DNA of 64,000 nucleotides from Altererythrobacter sp. H2 (GCF_035319885.1 NZ_CP141285.1:1116001-1180000), one strand, 5' to 3'. Shown: positions 34,291 to 44,112, counted from the first letter of the stretch. Notes: generated by a model from the sequence alone, not told the origin. Numbers and translations are program-made.

Positions 34291-37200
34291 CTATTCGGCA
34301 GCCGCCAGCAGTTCCTCCGCCGCGCCCAGGTCCACGCTGACCAGGCGGCTGATGCCTTTTTCGATCATGGTCACCCCGAACAAGCGGTGCATCCGGCTCA
34401 TCGTCACCGCATTGTGGGTGACGATCAGGTATCGCGTTTCGGTCTCCAGGACCATTGCATCGAGCAGGTCGCAGAACCGGTCGATGTTGGCGTCATCGAG
34501 CGGCGCGTCGACTTCGTCGAGCACGCAGATCGGGGCCGGGTTGGTCAGGAACAGGGCGAAGATCAGCGCAATGGCGGTCAGCGCCTGCTCCCCGCCAGAC
34601 AGCAGGGTGAGCGATTGCAGGCGCTTGCCCGGCGGCTGGGCGAAGATCTCCAGCCCGGCTTCCAGCACATCGTCGCTGTCGATCAGGGCCAGGTGTGCCT
34701 GCCCTCCTTCGAACAGCCGCGTGAACAGGCGCTGGAAATGCTCGTTCACTTCCTCGAACGCGGCCCGCAGCCGTTCGCGTCCTTCCCGGTTGAGGTTGCC
34801 GATCGAGCCGCGCAGCCGGTGCACCGCCTCGACCAGCTCCGCCTGTTCGGCTGCGCTGGTCCCGGCTTCCTGCTCGATCCGGGCCAGTTCGTCTGCGGCG
34901 ACCAGATTGACCGGCCCGATCCGTTCGCGCGACGCGACCAGCTGGTCCATCGCCTCCGACTCGGCCCCGGCATCGCGCACCGCTTCGGCTGCGAAGGCGA
35001 ATCGCTGCGGCAGCAAGGGCGGCGGGGCCTGGAAACGTTCGCCGGAAATGCGCGCCATTTCGGCCCGGCGCATTTCCTCGTTTTCGGCCCGCGCGGCCAG
35101 ACCTGCCCGGCTTTCGCGCGCGCTGGCCAGTGTCTCGGTCGCATCGGCAAGCGTCCGGTCAGCCACCTGCGCGGCCTGCTGCGCTTCGCCAACTGCCGCT
35201 TCGGCCGCTGCCAGTTCGCCCGCCAGCCGGGTCCGCACCGTGTCGCCCTGTTCGATCTCGCGCATCAGGGCAGCGGGCTTGGCGGCGAAGATTGCGGTTT
35301 CCTGCTCGTTCTCCTCGAACCGCTGGGCCATGCCGGCCAGCCGCCGCGCCGCTTCGGATGAGCGCGCCTGCCAGCTGGCAATGTCGGACCGCTGCGCCGT
35401 AGTCCGCTCGCGCGCCACCGCCAGCGCCTGATCGTGGGCGGCAAGCCGGGCCATGGCCCCTTGCTGGGCTGACCGGGCTGCCTCGTTGCGGGCCTGTGCT
35501 GCATGGAGTGCTGCGCGCCCCGTGGCCGGGTCGGGCAGGGTCGACCGGCGCTCCTGTGCCGAGGCGAGCTCGGCCTCGGCCATGGCGCGCTGTTCGGCCA
35601 GATCACCGGCAGCGCGGTCGAGCTCGGCGAGCCGCCCCGTCAGCCGCTCGCGCTCGGCCTCGGCCTGGTCGAGCGCGCGCAGGGCCTGCCGTTCGCGGTC
35701 AGCCGCGCCGGCAAGTTCACGCTCGGTTGCAACCAGGGTGCGATGGAGCTCGGCCAGGTCGGCCTGCACTTGCGCTTGCTGGCTGTCAGCCCGTTGCACC
35801 GCTTCGATCAGCGGCGGTAATTGCGCTGCGAGATCGGCAAAACGGTTGTCCGCTTCCAGCCGCGCGGCTTCTGCTGCGCCTTCGCCCCGGGCGACGAACC
35901 CGTCCCACCGGCGCAGGTGCCCGGCAAGAGTGACCAGCCATTCGCCGGGTTTCAGCGCGCGCCCGTCATCCTCGGGCGAAACGTGAACTAGCGCCAGCCG
36001 TACGGCCAGTTCAGGCGGGCAGTCGGGCACATGGTGCAGCAGGCTTTGCTCCAAGGCCGGGGGGGCATCAGCGCCGGTCCAGAACCGGCCATCGCCCTGC
36101 GCCGCACCCAGAGGGGCCTTGGCATCGCGCCCCAGCACGGCGGCAAGGGCGCGCTCGTAACCGCGTTCCGCCCGCACGGTTTCAATCGCAGCAGGGCGGC
36201 CGGTGCGCCCCGCAGCCTGCCGCGCGCGGGCTTCACGATCACGAAGCAAGGCGGCGTGTTCGCGTTCGATCCCGGCAAGTTCGGCCCTGGCCGAAGCGAG
36301 CGCGTTGGCGGCTTCATCGCGCCGGGCCTGCAGCGTTTCCTTGTCGGTGCGCTGGCGCTCCAGCGTTTCGCGCGAGGAGCGAAGCATTTCGGCGGCCTCT
36401 TCTGCGGCCTTGCTGGCGGCAGTGACTTTGGCCGCCATGTCCCCCACCTGGGCGAGGGCCTGCCGCGCATCCGCCAGCCGGCGGGCTTCGCTGTCAAGCC
36501 GGGCAAGCCGCGCTTGCGCCTGATCGATCGCGGCCTGGGCTACCCGCCATTCGGCCTCGACTCCGGCCTGGTCGGCAGTGGCCTTGGCCAGAGCCAGTTC
36601 GGCTGCCCGTCCGGCGCGCTCGCTGTCCTCGACTCTCGCTGCCAATGCCGGACGGCCCGCTTCGTCATCCGCCAGCGCCGCCTGGCTTGCGGCGAGTTCC
36701 CGTTCGAGCCGCGCGAGCGCCTCGGCGGCGTCGCTGGTCAGCCGGTCGGCCTCGCCGCGATCCTGCTCCAGCCGCTCGCGCTGGCGGGTAAGATCGGCCA
36801 GACGCTGCTCAGCCGCCTCCAACTGGCTGGTCAGCGAGGCCATCCGGTGGCCGTGGGCGGTGGCATCCTCGCGCCGGTCGGCCAGTTCGTCCCGCGCCGC
36901 TGCCAGCTTTTGCGCTGCCAGTGCTTGCGCCTGCTGGGCCTCGCGCGCAGCGGCGGTGGCCGCCTCGACCCGCGCTTCGGCCCCGGCGGCTTCGCTGCGT
37001 GCGGCCTCCGCCGCTGCCGCTGCATCGCGCCAGCGGGCAAAGACCAGCCGGGCCTCGGCCATGCGGATCTCGTCGGTCAGCCGGGTATAGCGTTCCGCCT
37101 GCTTGGCCTGGCGGCGCAGGCTGGCGATCTGCGTGTCGAGCCCGGCCATCAGGTCTTCCAGCCGGGCGAGGTTGGCCTCGGTCGCGCGCAGCTTCTGCTC

Positions 37201-37713
37201 GGCATCCCGGCGGCGGACGTGCAGGCCCGCGATCCCGGCCGCTTCCTCCAGCATCTGACGGCGCTCGGTCGGCTTGGCGGCGATCACCTGCGCGATCTTG
37301 CCCTGGCTCACCAGTGCGGGGCTGTGCGCCCCTGTGGCAGCATCGGCGAAGGTCAGCGCAATATCCTTGGCCCGCACATCGCGCCCGTTGAGGCGGTAGG
37401 CGCTGCCTGCCCCGCGCTCGATCCGGCGGGTCACTTCCAGTTCGTCGCCCCGGTCATCCTCGGCTGAGAGCACCACCTCGGCAAAGTCGCGCGGGGGGCG
37501 GGTGGCGGTACCGGCGAAGATCACGTCTTCCATCCCGCCCGACCGCATCGACTTGGGCGAGTTTTCGCCCATGACCCAGCGGATCGCTTCGAGCAGGTTG
37601 GACTTGCCGCAGCCGTTGGGGCCGACGACGCCGGTCAGGCCGGGTTCGATACGCAAGGTGGCGGGTTCGACAAAGCTCTTGAAGCCGGAAAGCCTGAGCT
37701 GCCTGATCCGCAT
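34291..37713 (-). CDS. smc: Chromosome segregation protein SMC
   Basis: 1140 residues. Walker A GPNGCGKSN at residues 31-39, two long coiled-coil arms (about 170-500 and 660-980) separated by the hinge (about 510-650), then the C-terminal head with signature LSGGEQALTAIALIFALF and Walker B VLDEVDAPLDDANIDRF. Condenses and segregates the chromosome with ScpA and ScpB, which are not in the window. The gene stands between ihfA/merR (convergent) and a DsbA-like gene on the same strand, 31 bases upstream. Confidence 0.97.
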   Translation of the reverse strand: MRIRQLRLSGFKSFVEPATLRIEPGLTGVVGPNGCGKSNLLEAIRWVMGENSPKSMRSGGMEDVIFAGTATRPPRDFAEVVLSAEDDRGDELEVTRRIERGAGSAYRLNGRDVRAKDIALTFADAATGAHSPALVSQGKIAQVIAAKPTERRQMLEEAAGIAGLHVRRRDAEQKLRATEANLARLEDLMAGLDTQIASLRRQAKQAERYTRLTDEIRMAEARLVFARWRDAAAAAEAARSEAAGAEARVEAATAAAREAQQAQALAAQKLAAARDELADRREDATAHGHRMASLTSQLEAAEQRLADLTRQRERLEQDRGEADRLTSDAAEALARLERELAASQAALADDEAGRPALAARVEDSERAGRAAELALAKATADQAGVEAEWRVAQAAIDQAQARLARLDSEARRLADARQALAQVGDMAAKVTAASKAAEEAAEMLRSSRETLERQRTDKETLQARRDEAANALASARAELAGIEREHAALLRDREARARQAAGRTGRPAAIETVRAERGYERALAAVLGRDAKAPLGAAQGDGRFWTGADAPPALEQSLLHHVPDCPPELAVRLALVHVSPEDDGRALKPGEWLVTLAGHLRRWDGFVARGEGAAEAARLEADNRFADLAAQLPPLIEAVQRADSQQAQVQADLAELHRTLVATERELAGAADRERQALRALDQAEAERERLTGRLAELDRAAGDLAEQRAMAEAELASAQERRSTLPDPATGRAALHAAQARNEAARSAQQGAMARLAAHDQALAVARERTTAQRSDIASWQARSSEAARRLAGMAQRFEENEQETAIFAAKPAALMREIEQGDTVRTRLAGELAAAEAAVGEAQQAAQVADRTLADATETLASARESRAGLAARAENEEMRRAEMARISGERFQAPPPLLPQRFAFAAEAVRDAGAESEAMDQLVASRERIGPVNLVAADELARIEQEAGTSAAEQAELVEAVHRLRGSIGNLNREGRERLRAAFEEVNEHFQRLFTRLFEGGQAHLALIDSDDVLEAGLEIFAQPPGKRLQSLTLLSGGEQALTAIALIFALFLTNPAPICVLDEVDAPLDDANIDRFCDLLDAMVLETETRYLIVTHNAVTMSRMHRLFGVTMIEKGISRLVSVDLGAAEELLAAAE

Positions 37714-37744
37714 CGCCGTGCCTTATCCCCCCGGGGCCCGGCTC

Positions 37745-38494
37745 CTACCGGGCGCCGGCCTGCTGGAGAATGGGCTCCAGCGCGGGCCACTGGTTTTCAT
37801 CCAGCTTCTTGCCGTTGAGGATGAAGGTCGGTGTCCCGGTGACTTCGAAGATATCCGCCTGCGCGCGTGATTGTTCAGCGAGGGCGGTGATGGCTGCGCT
37901 GTCCGACAGGCAGGCCTGCGCCTGATCGCGCGAAAGGCCGCGCTCGGCGAACCAGTCGATCAGCCCGGCGGCCTGCGCCACCATCACGAAGCGCTGGTCT
38001 TCCGGCGCGCCCATCGCCTGCTCCATCAACGCCCCGTTGGCGTTGAGCGTCTGGCCGAACTCGCCCAGTGCCGCCCAGGCCTGGCTGGCGCGGGGATGGA
38101 ATGCCTCGGGCGCGCCGCAGCGGGCGAGCACGGTAATGGTCATGTCCAGCGGGTCACGGATCAGCGAGCGCTTTTCGTAGCTGACCACCCCGGTCGACAC
38201 GTACTTTTCCTTCAGCACCGGCGCACCGGTGGCGGAGAAGTTGGCACAGGCGCCGCAGGTGTGGCTGGCGAACTCGATCAGCTTGATCGGCGCATCGGGG
38301 TTGCCGAGGCGATAACCGCCCTCTGGCGTCTTGGCGACGACATCGCCCCAGCTCTGCCCGGCAGGTGCGGGAATGGCGGCAATCGGCTCCCCGCTCAGCC
38401 CTCCGGCCTCTTCCGTGCCGGAACCGCACGCGGCCAGGCCGAGGGCGAGGGGGGCTGCCAGGGTAGCAAGGGCTATGCGGCGGAACGTGGTCAT
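37745..38494 (-). CDS. Thioredoxin-fold lipoprotein with CGAC active site
   Basis: 249 residues. The leader ends in LGLAACGS, a lipobox, so it is probably lipid-anchored in the periplasm. The thioredoxin/DsbA-like domain starts at LGNPDAPIKLIEFASHTCGACANF; the active pair is CGAC rather than the DsbA CPHC, and the cis-Pro loop is VTGTPTFILNG. CGAC is not typical of the strong oxidases, so reductase or isomerase activity is possible. A second DsbA-like gene lies 116 bases upstream. Confidence 0.85.
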   Translation of the reverse strand: MTTFRRIALATLAAPLALGLAACGSGTEEAGGLSGEPIAAIPAPAGQSWGDVVAKTPEGGYRLGNPDAPIKLIEFASHTCGACANFSATGAPVLKEKYVSTGVVSYEKRSLIRDPLDMTITVLARCGAPEAFHPRASQAWAALGEFGQTLNANGALMEQAMGAPEDQRFVMVAQAAGLIDWFAERGLSRDQAQACLSDSAAITALAEQSRAQADIFEVTGTPTFILNGKKLDENQWPALEPILQQAGAR

Positions 38495-38610
38495 GATCGG
38501 CGTTGTCCTCGGAGGCGAAACGGGATGCGAAGCGGCGAGGCTAGACGATGGAGAGGGGACGGTGAAGGAGTGACTTGCCCTTTCCACAGCTTGTCCACGC
38601 GGGAAAGCGG

Positions 38611-39300
38611 TCAGATATCGCCCCGCAAGACCTTTTCGAGCGCGCGCCAGTCATGGACTCCGGGCAGGAGCTTGCCATCAAGCGCGAAGCTGGGGGTGCC
38701 AGCGACGTTGAAGCGGATGGCGTCGCGTTCCGAATTGTCGGCCAGCGCCTGGGCCCGGGCGGTGTCGGCCAGGCAGCGGTCAATGGCGACGCGGTCATAG
38801 TCGCGCCCTTCCATGATCCGGTAGAACCCGAGGTCTGACGCGACGGCGCGGGTGCGGGAGGGCAGATCGCCGTTGCTCCAGCGCTGGCGTTGGGCGGGCG
38901 TGGTCGAACGGGCCGTCGCCAGCCAGCGCGGCTGCGCGCTCATGAAGGCGGCATGGTTGCGGGGAAACTTGGCGGTATCGCCGCACCAGGTCAGCATGGC
39001 GACCGTCAGATCGACCGGATCGCGTACGATATGGCGGATTTCGAGGCGGATCTTGCCCGGGCCGACATGGGCCAGCTTGAGCGCCTCGTCCCCGGTGCGG
39101 GCGAACTCGGCGCAATGGGGGCAGGTGTAGCTGACGAATTCGGTCAGCACGCGGGTGGCATCCGGCTTGCCGATGACGTGGGCTCCATCAGCCCGCTCGA
39201 CCCGTGTGTTCCAGTTGCTGGACGAAGCGAGGCCGCCGGTGGCCAGTGCGCCAAGCAGCGCGGCTGCAACCAGACCTGTTGCCCATCGTGCGGTATTCAT
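38611..39300 (-). CDS. DsbA-family thioredoxin-fold periplasmic protein (CPHC)
   Basis: 229 residues with a cleavable leader (about residues 1-26). The active site CPHC in VSYTCPHCAEFAR is the one used by the disulfide oxidase DsbA, and NVAGTPSFALDG is the cis-Pro loop. It begins at 39300 and the DciA-like gene stops at 39297, a 4-base overlap. With the CGAC paralogue this gives two differently tuned thiol proteins in tandem. Confidence 0.88.
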   Translation of the reverse strand: MNTARWATGLVAAALLGALATGGLASSSNWNTRVERADGAHVIGKPDATRVLTEFVSYTCPHCAEFARTGDEALKLAHVGPGKIRLEIRHIVRDPVDLTVAMLTWCGDTAKFPRNHAAFMSAQPRWLATARSTTPAQRQRWSNGDLPSRTRAVASDLGFYRIMEGRDYDRVAIDRCLADTARAQALADNSERDAIRFNVAGTPSFALDGKLLPGVHDWRALEKVLRGDI

Positions 39301-39860
39301 CGGCTGTCCTTTTCCTCTTCACCCAGCGAGCGCGCCAGCGATTCGAGCACCGTGCGCAGCTCCGGATCGCCAATGTCGCGCAGCGAATCCCCCAGCTCCA
39401 TCGGTATGGGCCTGAGCGATGGCGGCGCAACCGCCGATCCCTGAGCAGGCAGCGGCTTAACCTCGCCTTGCCGCAGCTTGACCCGGGCTACGGCCTTGTA
39501 GCCGAAAAAGCGGTTAACCCGCTCGATGATTTCCGGGATCACGTGCTGGATCAGCGGGGCATGGGCCGGCAACACCACAAGTTGCAGGATGCCGTCCGAT
39601 TTCTCGCCCGGCGCGAAGCGGATCGCCTCGGGCATGCAGACGCGGGCATGATGCTCGCCCACGATTTCGCGCCAGCGCGTGACCACGCTCGACTGGACGA
39701 AACCGAACCGGCGGAACGCCTGCCGCCCGATCTGCGGCATGAGGTCGGAAATGGCGCGGGCCTGCCCGCCGCGCGGGCGCTCGTAGGGCCGCACGGCCTT
39801 CTTGCCGCCCTTTTTCCCGGCTCCTGCTGGTGCGTCCCGTTCCATCGTGGTTTGCGCCAT
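39297..39860 (-). CDS. DUF721 / DciA-like protein
   Basis: About 187 residues (start ATG 39860; 39845 is also possible). The DUF721 domain, which in many bacteria is DciA, the replicative-helicase loader, is visible in VVTRWREIVGEHHARVCMPEAIRF and LQLVVLPAHAPLIQHVIPEIIERVN. The N-terminus is Lys/Gly-rich. DciA function is likely but the name rests on family only. It is divergent from mutY with only 14 bases between. Confidence 0.8.
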   Translation of the reverse strand: MAQTTMERDAPAGAGKKGGKKAVRPYERPRGGQARAISDLMPQIGRQAFRRFGFVQSSVVTRWREIVGEHHARVCMPEAIRFAPGEKSDGILQLVVLPAHAPLIQHVIPEIIERVNRFFGYKAVARVKLRQGEVKPLPAQGSAVAPPSLRPIPMELGDSLRDIGDPELRTVLESLARSLGEEEKDSR

Positions 39861-39874
39861 GCCATAGCTGCAGC

Positions 39875-40900
39875 GTGAGCGCCACATCGACAATCCCGGA
39901 TCGCCTGCTCAGCTGGTATGACCGCCATGCCCGCGAGCTGCCCTGGCGTGCGCCGCCGGGCGCCCCGGCACCCGATCCCTACCGCGTGTGGCTGTCGGAG
40001 GTCATGCTGCAGCAGACCACGGTGGCGGCAGTGAAGCCCTACTTCGAGCGTTTCACCAGCCGGTGGCCCACGGTCGAGGCGCTGGCCGCCGCGCCGGACG
40101 AGGACGTCATGGCGGCATGGGCAGGGCTGGGATACTATTCCCGTGCGCGCAATCTGGTGAAGGCGGCGCGGGCTGTGGCGGCGTTTGGTGGGTTCCCGGA
40201 CAGCGAGGCGGCCCTGCGCGCCTTGCCGGGGCTGGGGGCCTATACCGCGGCGGCGGTGGCTGCGATTGCCTTCGGGCAGCGGGCGGTGGTGGTCGATGCC
40301 AATGTCGAGCGGGTGGTGGCGCGGCTGTTTGCAATCGATGAGCCGCTGCCGGGCGCGCGCAGGCCGATCCGCGCGGCTGCGGACACGATCACCCCCGCGC
40401 AGCGGGCAGGCGACTTCGCGCAGGCCATGATGGACCTGGGCGCCACCATCTGCACGCCCCGCGATCCGCGCTGCCTGCTGTGCCCGCTGGCCGAACCTTG
40501 CGCTGCGCGGGCGAGCGGCGATCCGGCCCGCTATCCGGTCAAGGCGGCGAAGGCGGCGAGGCCGGAGCGGCGCGGCACGGCCTTCTGGATCGAGCGCGAT
40601 GGAAGGGTCTGGCTGGTGCGCAGGGAAGGGCAGGGAATGCTCGGCGGGATGCGCGCCTTGCCCGATGACGGCTGGTCCGCGCGCGCCGATGGTTCCGGTG
40701 AACTGCCGCTTGCCGGGGATTGGGAGCCGGCTGGCGCGGTGCGGCACGTGTTCACCCATGCCACGCTCGATCTGGCGATACTTCGCTATTCCGGACCGGA
40801 AAGCCCCGCAGGCGCTGGCGAATGGTGGCCGCTTGACCGGTTGGAGGATGCGGGATTGCCGACCTTGTTCGTGAAGGCGGCGCAGCGGGCGCTGGCTTAG
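39875..40900 (+). CDS. mutY: A/G-specific adenine glycosylase
   Basis: Removes A opposite 8-oxoG. 341 residues from GTG 39875. LSEVMLQQTTV holds the catalytic Glu, PGLGAYTAAAVAAIAF the helix-hairpin-helix, VVDANVERVVARLF the catalytic Asp region, and CTPRDPRCLLCPLAEPC the [4Fe-4S] cluster Cys set (spacing 6, 2, 5). The C-terminal NUDIX-like OG-recognition domain follows. The ORF also opens 15 codons earlier, inside the DciA-like gene. Confidence 0.95.
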   Translation: MSATSTIPDRLLSWYDRHARELPWRAPPGAPAPDPYRVWLSEVMLQQTTVAAVKPYFERFTSRWPTVEALAAAPDEDVMAAWAGLGYYSRARNLVKAARAVAAFGGFPDSEAALRALPGLGAYTAAAVAAIAFGQRAVVVDANVERVVARLFAIDEPLPGARRPIRAAADTITPAQRAGDFAQAMMDLGATICTPRDPRCLLCPLAEPCAARASGDPARYPVKAAKAARPERRGTAFWIERDGRVWLVRREGQGMLGGMRALPDDGWSARADGSGELPLAGDWEPAGAVRHVFTHATLDLAILRYSGPESPAGAGEWWPLDRLEDAGLPTLFVKAAQRALA

Positions 40901-41118
40901 AAGAACCCGCCGCCGAGCATCAGCCGGACAATTGCGATGGCCAGCACGATCAGGCAGAAATTGCGCCCGCCATTGGTCCGCGACAGTGCGCCAAGGCCGA
41001 CCCCTGCCACGGCGAAGGGCAGGGCGATCCAGTTGCCCCAGCCCAGGAAGGGAATGGTGGACGGAATGACGATCACCAGGGCGATGATTCCGAAGACGAT
41101 AGAGATCAGGTTTGCCAT
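40897..41118 (-). CDS. Small two- or three-span membrane protein
   Basis: 73 residues from ATG 41118. Almost entirely hydrophobic apart from a short polar loop: NLISIVFGIIALVIVIPSTIP, LPFAVAGVGLGALSR, then FCLIVLAIAIVRLML, ending GGGFF. No family recognised. It overlaps the end of mutY by 4 bases. A longer reading frame covers this stretch in the opposite sense of the next gene, but only this tail has gene-like composition. Confidence 0.7.
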   Translation of the reverse strand: MANLISIVFGIIALVIVIPSTIPFLGWGNWIALPFAVAGVGLGALSRTNGGRNFCLIVLAIAIVRLMLGGGFF

Positions 41119-41226
41119 GTGTGTTATATGGATAGGGCAGTCCGTTTTGGCAAGACTGGTGATTGACCGTCCGCCGCACCTGCCGCACAGAACCGTCAAC
41201 CAAAGATAGCAAAAGAGGACCTGCCG

Positions 41227-42537
41227 ATGGCGTTTCGCGAGTTTGACCAGCCCCAGGTGTCGCGCCGTTCCCTGCTGCGTGGAGGGCTGCTGCTGGGCGC
41301 AGGCACGGCACTGGCAGGCGTGCCGCTCGGCCGCCAGCTTATGGCGCATGGCCACGCGGCCAGCTGGCCCGCCATTCGCGCGACGGTGGAAAGCTATGTG
41401 GCGGAAGGCAAGGTCGCCAATATGCTGGCGACCATGGGCTGGGGGCAGAACGATCCCGAGGTCATCGCCAGGGGTGTGCTGACGCTGGGCCGCAATGTTC
41501 CGGCGGATCAGGACAGCCTGTATCGCATCTATTCGATGACCAAGCCGATCACCGGCATTGCCGCCATGATGCTGGTGGAGGACGGCAAGCTCGCGCTCGA
41601 CCAGCCGCTGGCCGAGATCCTGCCCGCCTATGCCAACATGATGGTGCAGAAGGAATACGACGGCGGCATCGGCGAGGGCGATCTTGTGCCCGCTGAGCGC
41701 CCGATCACCATCCGCCAGTTGCTGACCCACACCGCCGGGCTCGGCTACGGCATCATCCAGAAGGGGCCGATCCGGGCCGCCTATGAAGAACGCGGGCTGG
41801 TGCCGGGGCAGGTCAGCCGGGTGCCGATTCCCGGCCTCGGGCGGGCGCAGGCGGTCGGCAGCCTGGAAGCCTTTGCCAACGGTCTGGCCAAAGTCCCGCT
41901 GGTGCTCCAGCCGGGTGCGAAGTGGAGCTATTCGGTCAGCCTCGACCTGCTGGGCCGGGTGATCGAGGTCGCCTCCGGCCAGTCCTTCGATGCTTTCCTC
42001 AAGGCGCGGCTGTTCGATCCGCTGGGCATGACCAGCACCTTCTTCCGCGTGCCGGAAAGCGAACAGGGCCGCTTCACCACCAACTATGGCATCCTCAACG
42101 GAATGCCGCTGCCGATCGATCCGGCCGACAGCTCGATCTATCTCGACGAACCCGCTTTTCCGTTCGGCGGGGCCGGGCTGGTCTCCAGCCCGCGCGACTA
42201 TGACCGGTTCCAGCGGATGCTGGTCGGCGGCGGGGCGCTCGAGGGCACGCGGGTCATGGCCGAGGCGACAGTCAGGCTCGCCACCTCCAACCTGCTGCCC
42301 GAAGGCGCGGAAACAGTCGCGACCTGGGTTGCGGGCGAAGGGTTCGGCGCCGGAGGCCGGGTCACCGGCACCGCCTTCGGCTGGGGCGGCGCGGCTGGCA
42401 CCGCAGCGTTCGTCGACATGGCGAGCGGGCTGCGCGCGGCGCTGTTCACCCAGTACATGCCATCCGAAGCCTATCCCATCCAGCGCGGTTTCCCTGATCT
42501 CGTGATGCAGGATCTGGCGGCCATGAAGGGTGCCTGA
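41227..42537 (+). CDS. Class C beta-lactamase-like serine hydrolase, Tat-exported
   Basis: 436 residues. Twin-arginine leader VSRRSLLRGGLLLGAGTA. The SxxK catalytic motif is SMTK (RIYSMTKPITG), the second motif is Tyr in WSYSVS, and a GGxG-like element (FGWGGAAGTAAF) follows. This fold includes beta-lactamases, esterases and peptidases; EstB-like esterase is as likely as beta-lactamase. Ribosome binding site AAAGAGG precedes the ATG. Confidence 0.88.
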   Translation: MAFREFDQPQVSRRSLLRGGLLLGAGTALAGVPLGRQLMAHGHAASWPAIRATVESYVAEGKVANMLATMGWGQNDPEVIARGVLTLGRNVPADQDSLYRIYSMTKPITGIAAMMLVEDGKLALDQPLAEILPAYANMMVQKEYDGGIGEGDLVPAERPITIRQLLTHTAGLGYGIIQKGPIRAAYEERGLVPGQVSRVPIPGLGRAQAVGSLEAFANGLAKVPLVLQPGAKWSYSVSLDLLGRVIEVASGQSFDAFLKARLFDPLGMTSTFFRVPESEQGRFTTNYGILNGMPLPIDPADSSIYLDEPAFPFGGAGLVSSPRDYDRFQRMLVGGGALEGTRVMAEATVRLATSNLLPEGAETVATWVAGEGFGAGGRVTGTAFGWGGAAGTAAFVDMASGLRAALFTQYMPSEAYPIQRGFPDLVMQDLAAMKGA

Positions 42538-42538
42538 C

Positions 42539-43420
42539 ATGGCGCCAATGGCATTTGCCGGCTCGCCGATCGAGCGGGCCGACCATATCCGCTGCGACGC
42601 GGATGCGCTGGCCGGGCTGATGAACTGGAAGGCGCGGCTGCTGCGGCTCGACGGGTTGAACCCCGTGTTCGGCGACGATGGCGCTCTGGAATGGGGCACT
42701 CTGGCCGAAGCGCCGCAGGAGGCCGAGCTGGTGTTCCTCGGGCTGCTGGAGGGCAAGGCCTGCTTCGCCGCCGTGCCTGACGATGGGGCGACCGGACCGG
42801 CCTATGCCAACCCGTCGATCTGGAACGCGATGCAGCTGCTCAGCCCGGGCGACCTGGCGCTCTATGGCGGGGCACGCAGCCTGGTTGACTGGCACGCCCG
42901 GCACCGCTTCTGCGCCCGCTGCGGCGCGCCGACCGTGGTCGCCAAGGGCGGCTGGCAGCGCCATTGCGATGCCTGCGGGGCGGACCATTTCCCCCGCACT
43001 GACCCGGTCACCATCATGCTGGTCGAGCATGCCGACGGTGATCGCCTGCTGCTCGGCCGCCAGCCACGCTTTCCCCCGCGCATCTTCTCCGCCCTGGCCG
43101 GGTTCGTCGAGCCGGGGGAGACGATCGAGGAAGCGGTCGCGCGCGAGATCAAGGAAGAAGCCGGGCTGACCGTGCGCGACGTGCGCTATCTGGCCAGCCA
43201 GCCGTGGCCGTTCCCCAGCCAGCTGATGATCGGCTGTACCTCGATTGCGGTCGATGATGATATCGTCATTGACGAAACCGAGCTGGAAGAGGCGCGCTGG
43301 TTCACCCGGGCCGAACTGGAGGAGGCACGCGCGGCGGGGCCAGCCGGCAATGATACGCTGATTTTCCCGCGCAGCTTTGCCATCGCTCATCACCTGGTGA
43401 CCTGGTGGCTCGACCGGTGA
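42539..43420 (+). CDS. nudC: NAD+ diphosphatase (RNA NAD-decapping) NudC
   Basis: 293 residues from ATG 42539. Zinc ribbon CARCGAP...CDACGAD (about 124-147), Nudix box GFVEPGETIEEAVAREIKEEAG, and the NudC signature SQPWPFPSQLMIG. Cuts NADH/NAD+ and removes NAD caps from RNA. It starts just after the serine hydrolase stop and is followed by a GTGA-overlapped DsbA-like gene, so the three form an operon. Confidence 0.96.
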   Translation: MAPMAFAGSPIERADHIRCDADALAGLMNWKARLLRLDGLNPVFGDDGALEWGTLAEAPQEAELVFLGLLEGKACFAAVPDDGATGPAYANPSIWNAMQLLSPGDLALYGGARSLVDWHARHRFCARCGAPTVVAKGGWQRHCDACGADHFPRTDPVTIMLVEHADGDRLLLGRQPRFPPRIFSALAGFVEPGETIEEAVAREIKEEAGLTVRDVRYLASQPWPFPSQLMIGCTSIAVDDDIVIDETELEEARWFTRAELEEARAAGPAGNDTLIFPRSFAIAHHLVTWWLDR

Positions 43421-44097
43421 GCGCGCCCACCCGCCTCACCATCGACATCTGGTCCGATGTGATGTGCCCGTGGTGCGCGATCGGCTATGGCCAGCTCTCC
43501 CGGGCGCTCGACCAGCTTGAGGGCGAGATCGAAGCCGACGTGCGCTGGCACCCGTTCGAGCTCAATCCCGACATGCCCGAAACCGGCGAGGAACAGAGCG
43601 CGCACCTGACCCGCAAGTACCGCCGCAGCGCCGAAGAGACCGACGCCGTGCGCGGGCAGATGAAGGCCATCGCCGACAGCGCCGGGGTCAATCTTGCATG
43701 GGAAGGGGAGGGCGAGGCTCCGCCTGCGATGATGTGGAACACTTTTGCCGCGCATTGCCTGCTCACCTGGGCGCTGGAGCAATATGGCCCGGCAAAGCAG
43801 ACCGAGCTCAAGCTCGCGCTGTTCCGCGCCCACTTCAACCAGCGCCGCCGGATCGGCGCGCGCGACGTGTTGCTGGACGTGGCGGAAGAGGTGGGGCTTG
43901 ACCGGGCCGGGGCGCTCGCCGCGCTCAGCGATCCCGCCATTGGCGCACGGGTGCGGGCCGAAGAGCGGCAGGCGTGGGACATGAACGTGACCGGTGTCCC
44001 CGCGATGGTGGTGCAGGGCAAGTTCCTGATCCCCGGCGCGCAGGCGCCCGAGACTTACGTTACCGCCCTGCGGAGGGTGGCGGAGCGGGGGCTGTGA
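43417..44097 (+). CDS. FrnE-like DsbA-family oxidoreductase
   Basis: 226 residues, cytoplasmic (no leader). GTG start 43417 overlaps nudC by 4 bases. The active site is CPWC in SDVMCPWCAIGY, and TGVPAMVVQGKFLIPGAQ is the cis-Pro loop. FrnE-type proteins act in oxidative-stress or polyketide pathways; the substrate is not known here. Confidence 0.92.
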   Translation: MSAPTRLTIDIWSDVMCPWCAIGYGQLSRALDQLEGEIEADVRWHPFELNPDMPETGEEQSAHLTRKYRRSAEETDAVRGQMKAIADSAGVNLAWEGEGEAPPAMMWNTFAAHCLLTWALEQYGPAKQTELKLALFRAHFNQRRRIGARDVLLDVAEEVGLDRAGALAALSDPAIGARVRAEERQAWDMNVTGVPAMVVQGKFLIPGAQAPETYVTALRRVAERGL

Positions 44098-44112
44098 GCC
44101 AGCCGCTGCCGA

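Noticed and set aside
40897-42756. A 619-codon reading frame on the minus strand
   Set aside because: It is antisense to the well-supported serine hydrolase and nudC; only its last 73 codons (40897-41118) code for a plausible small membrane protein.
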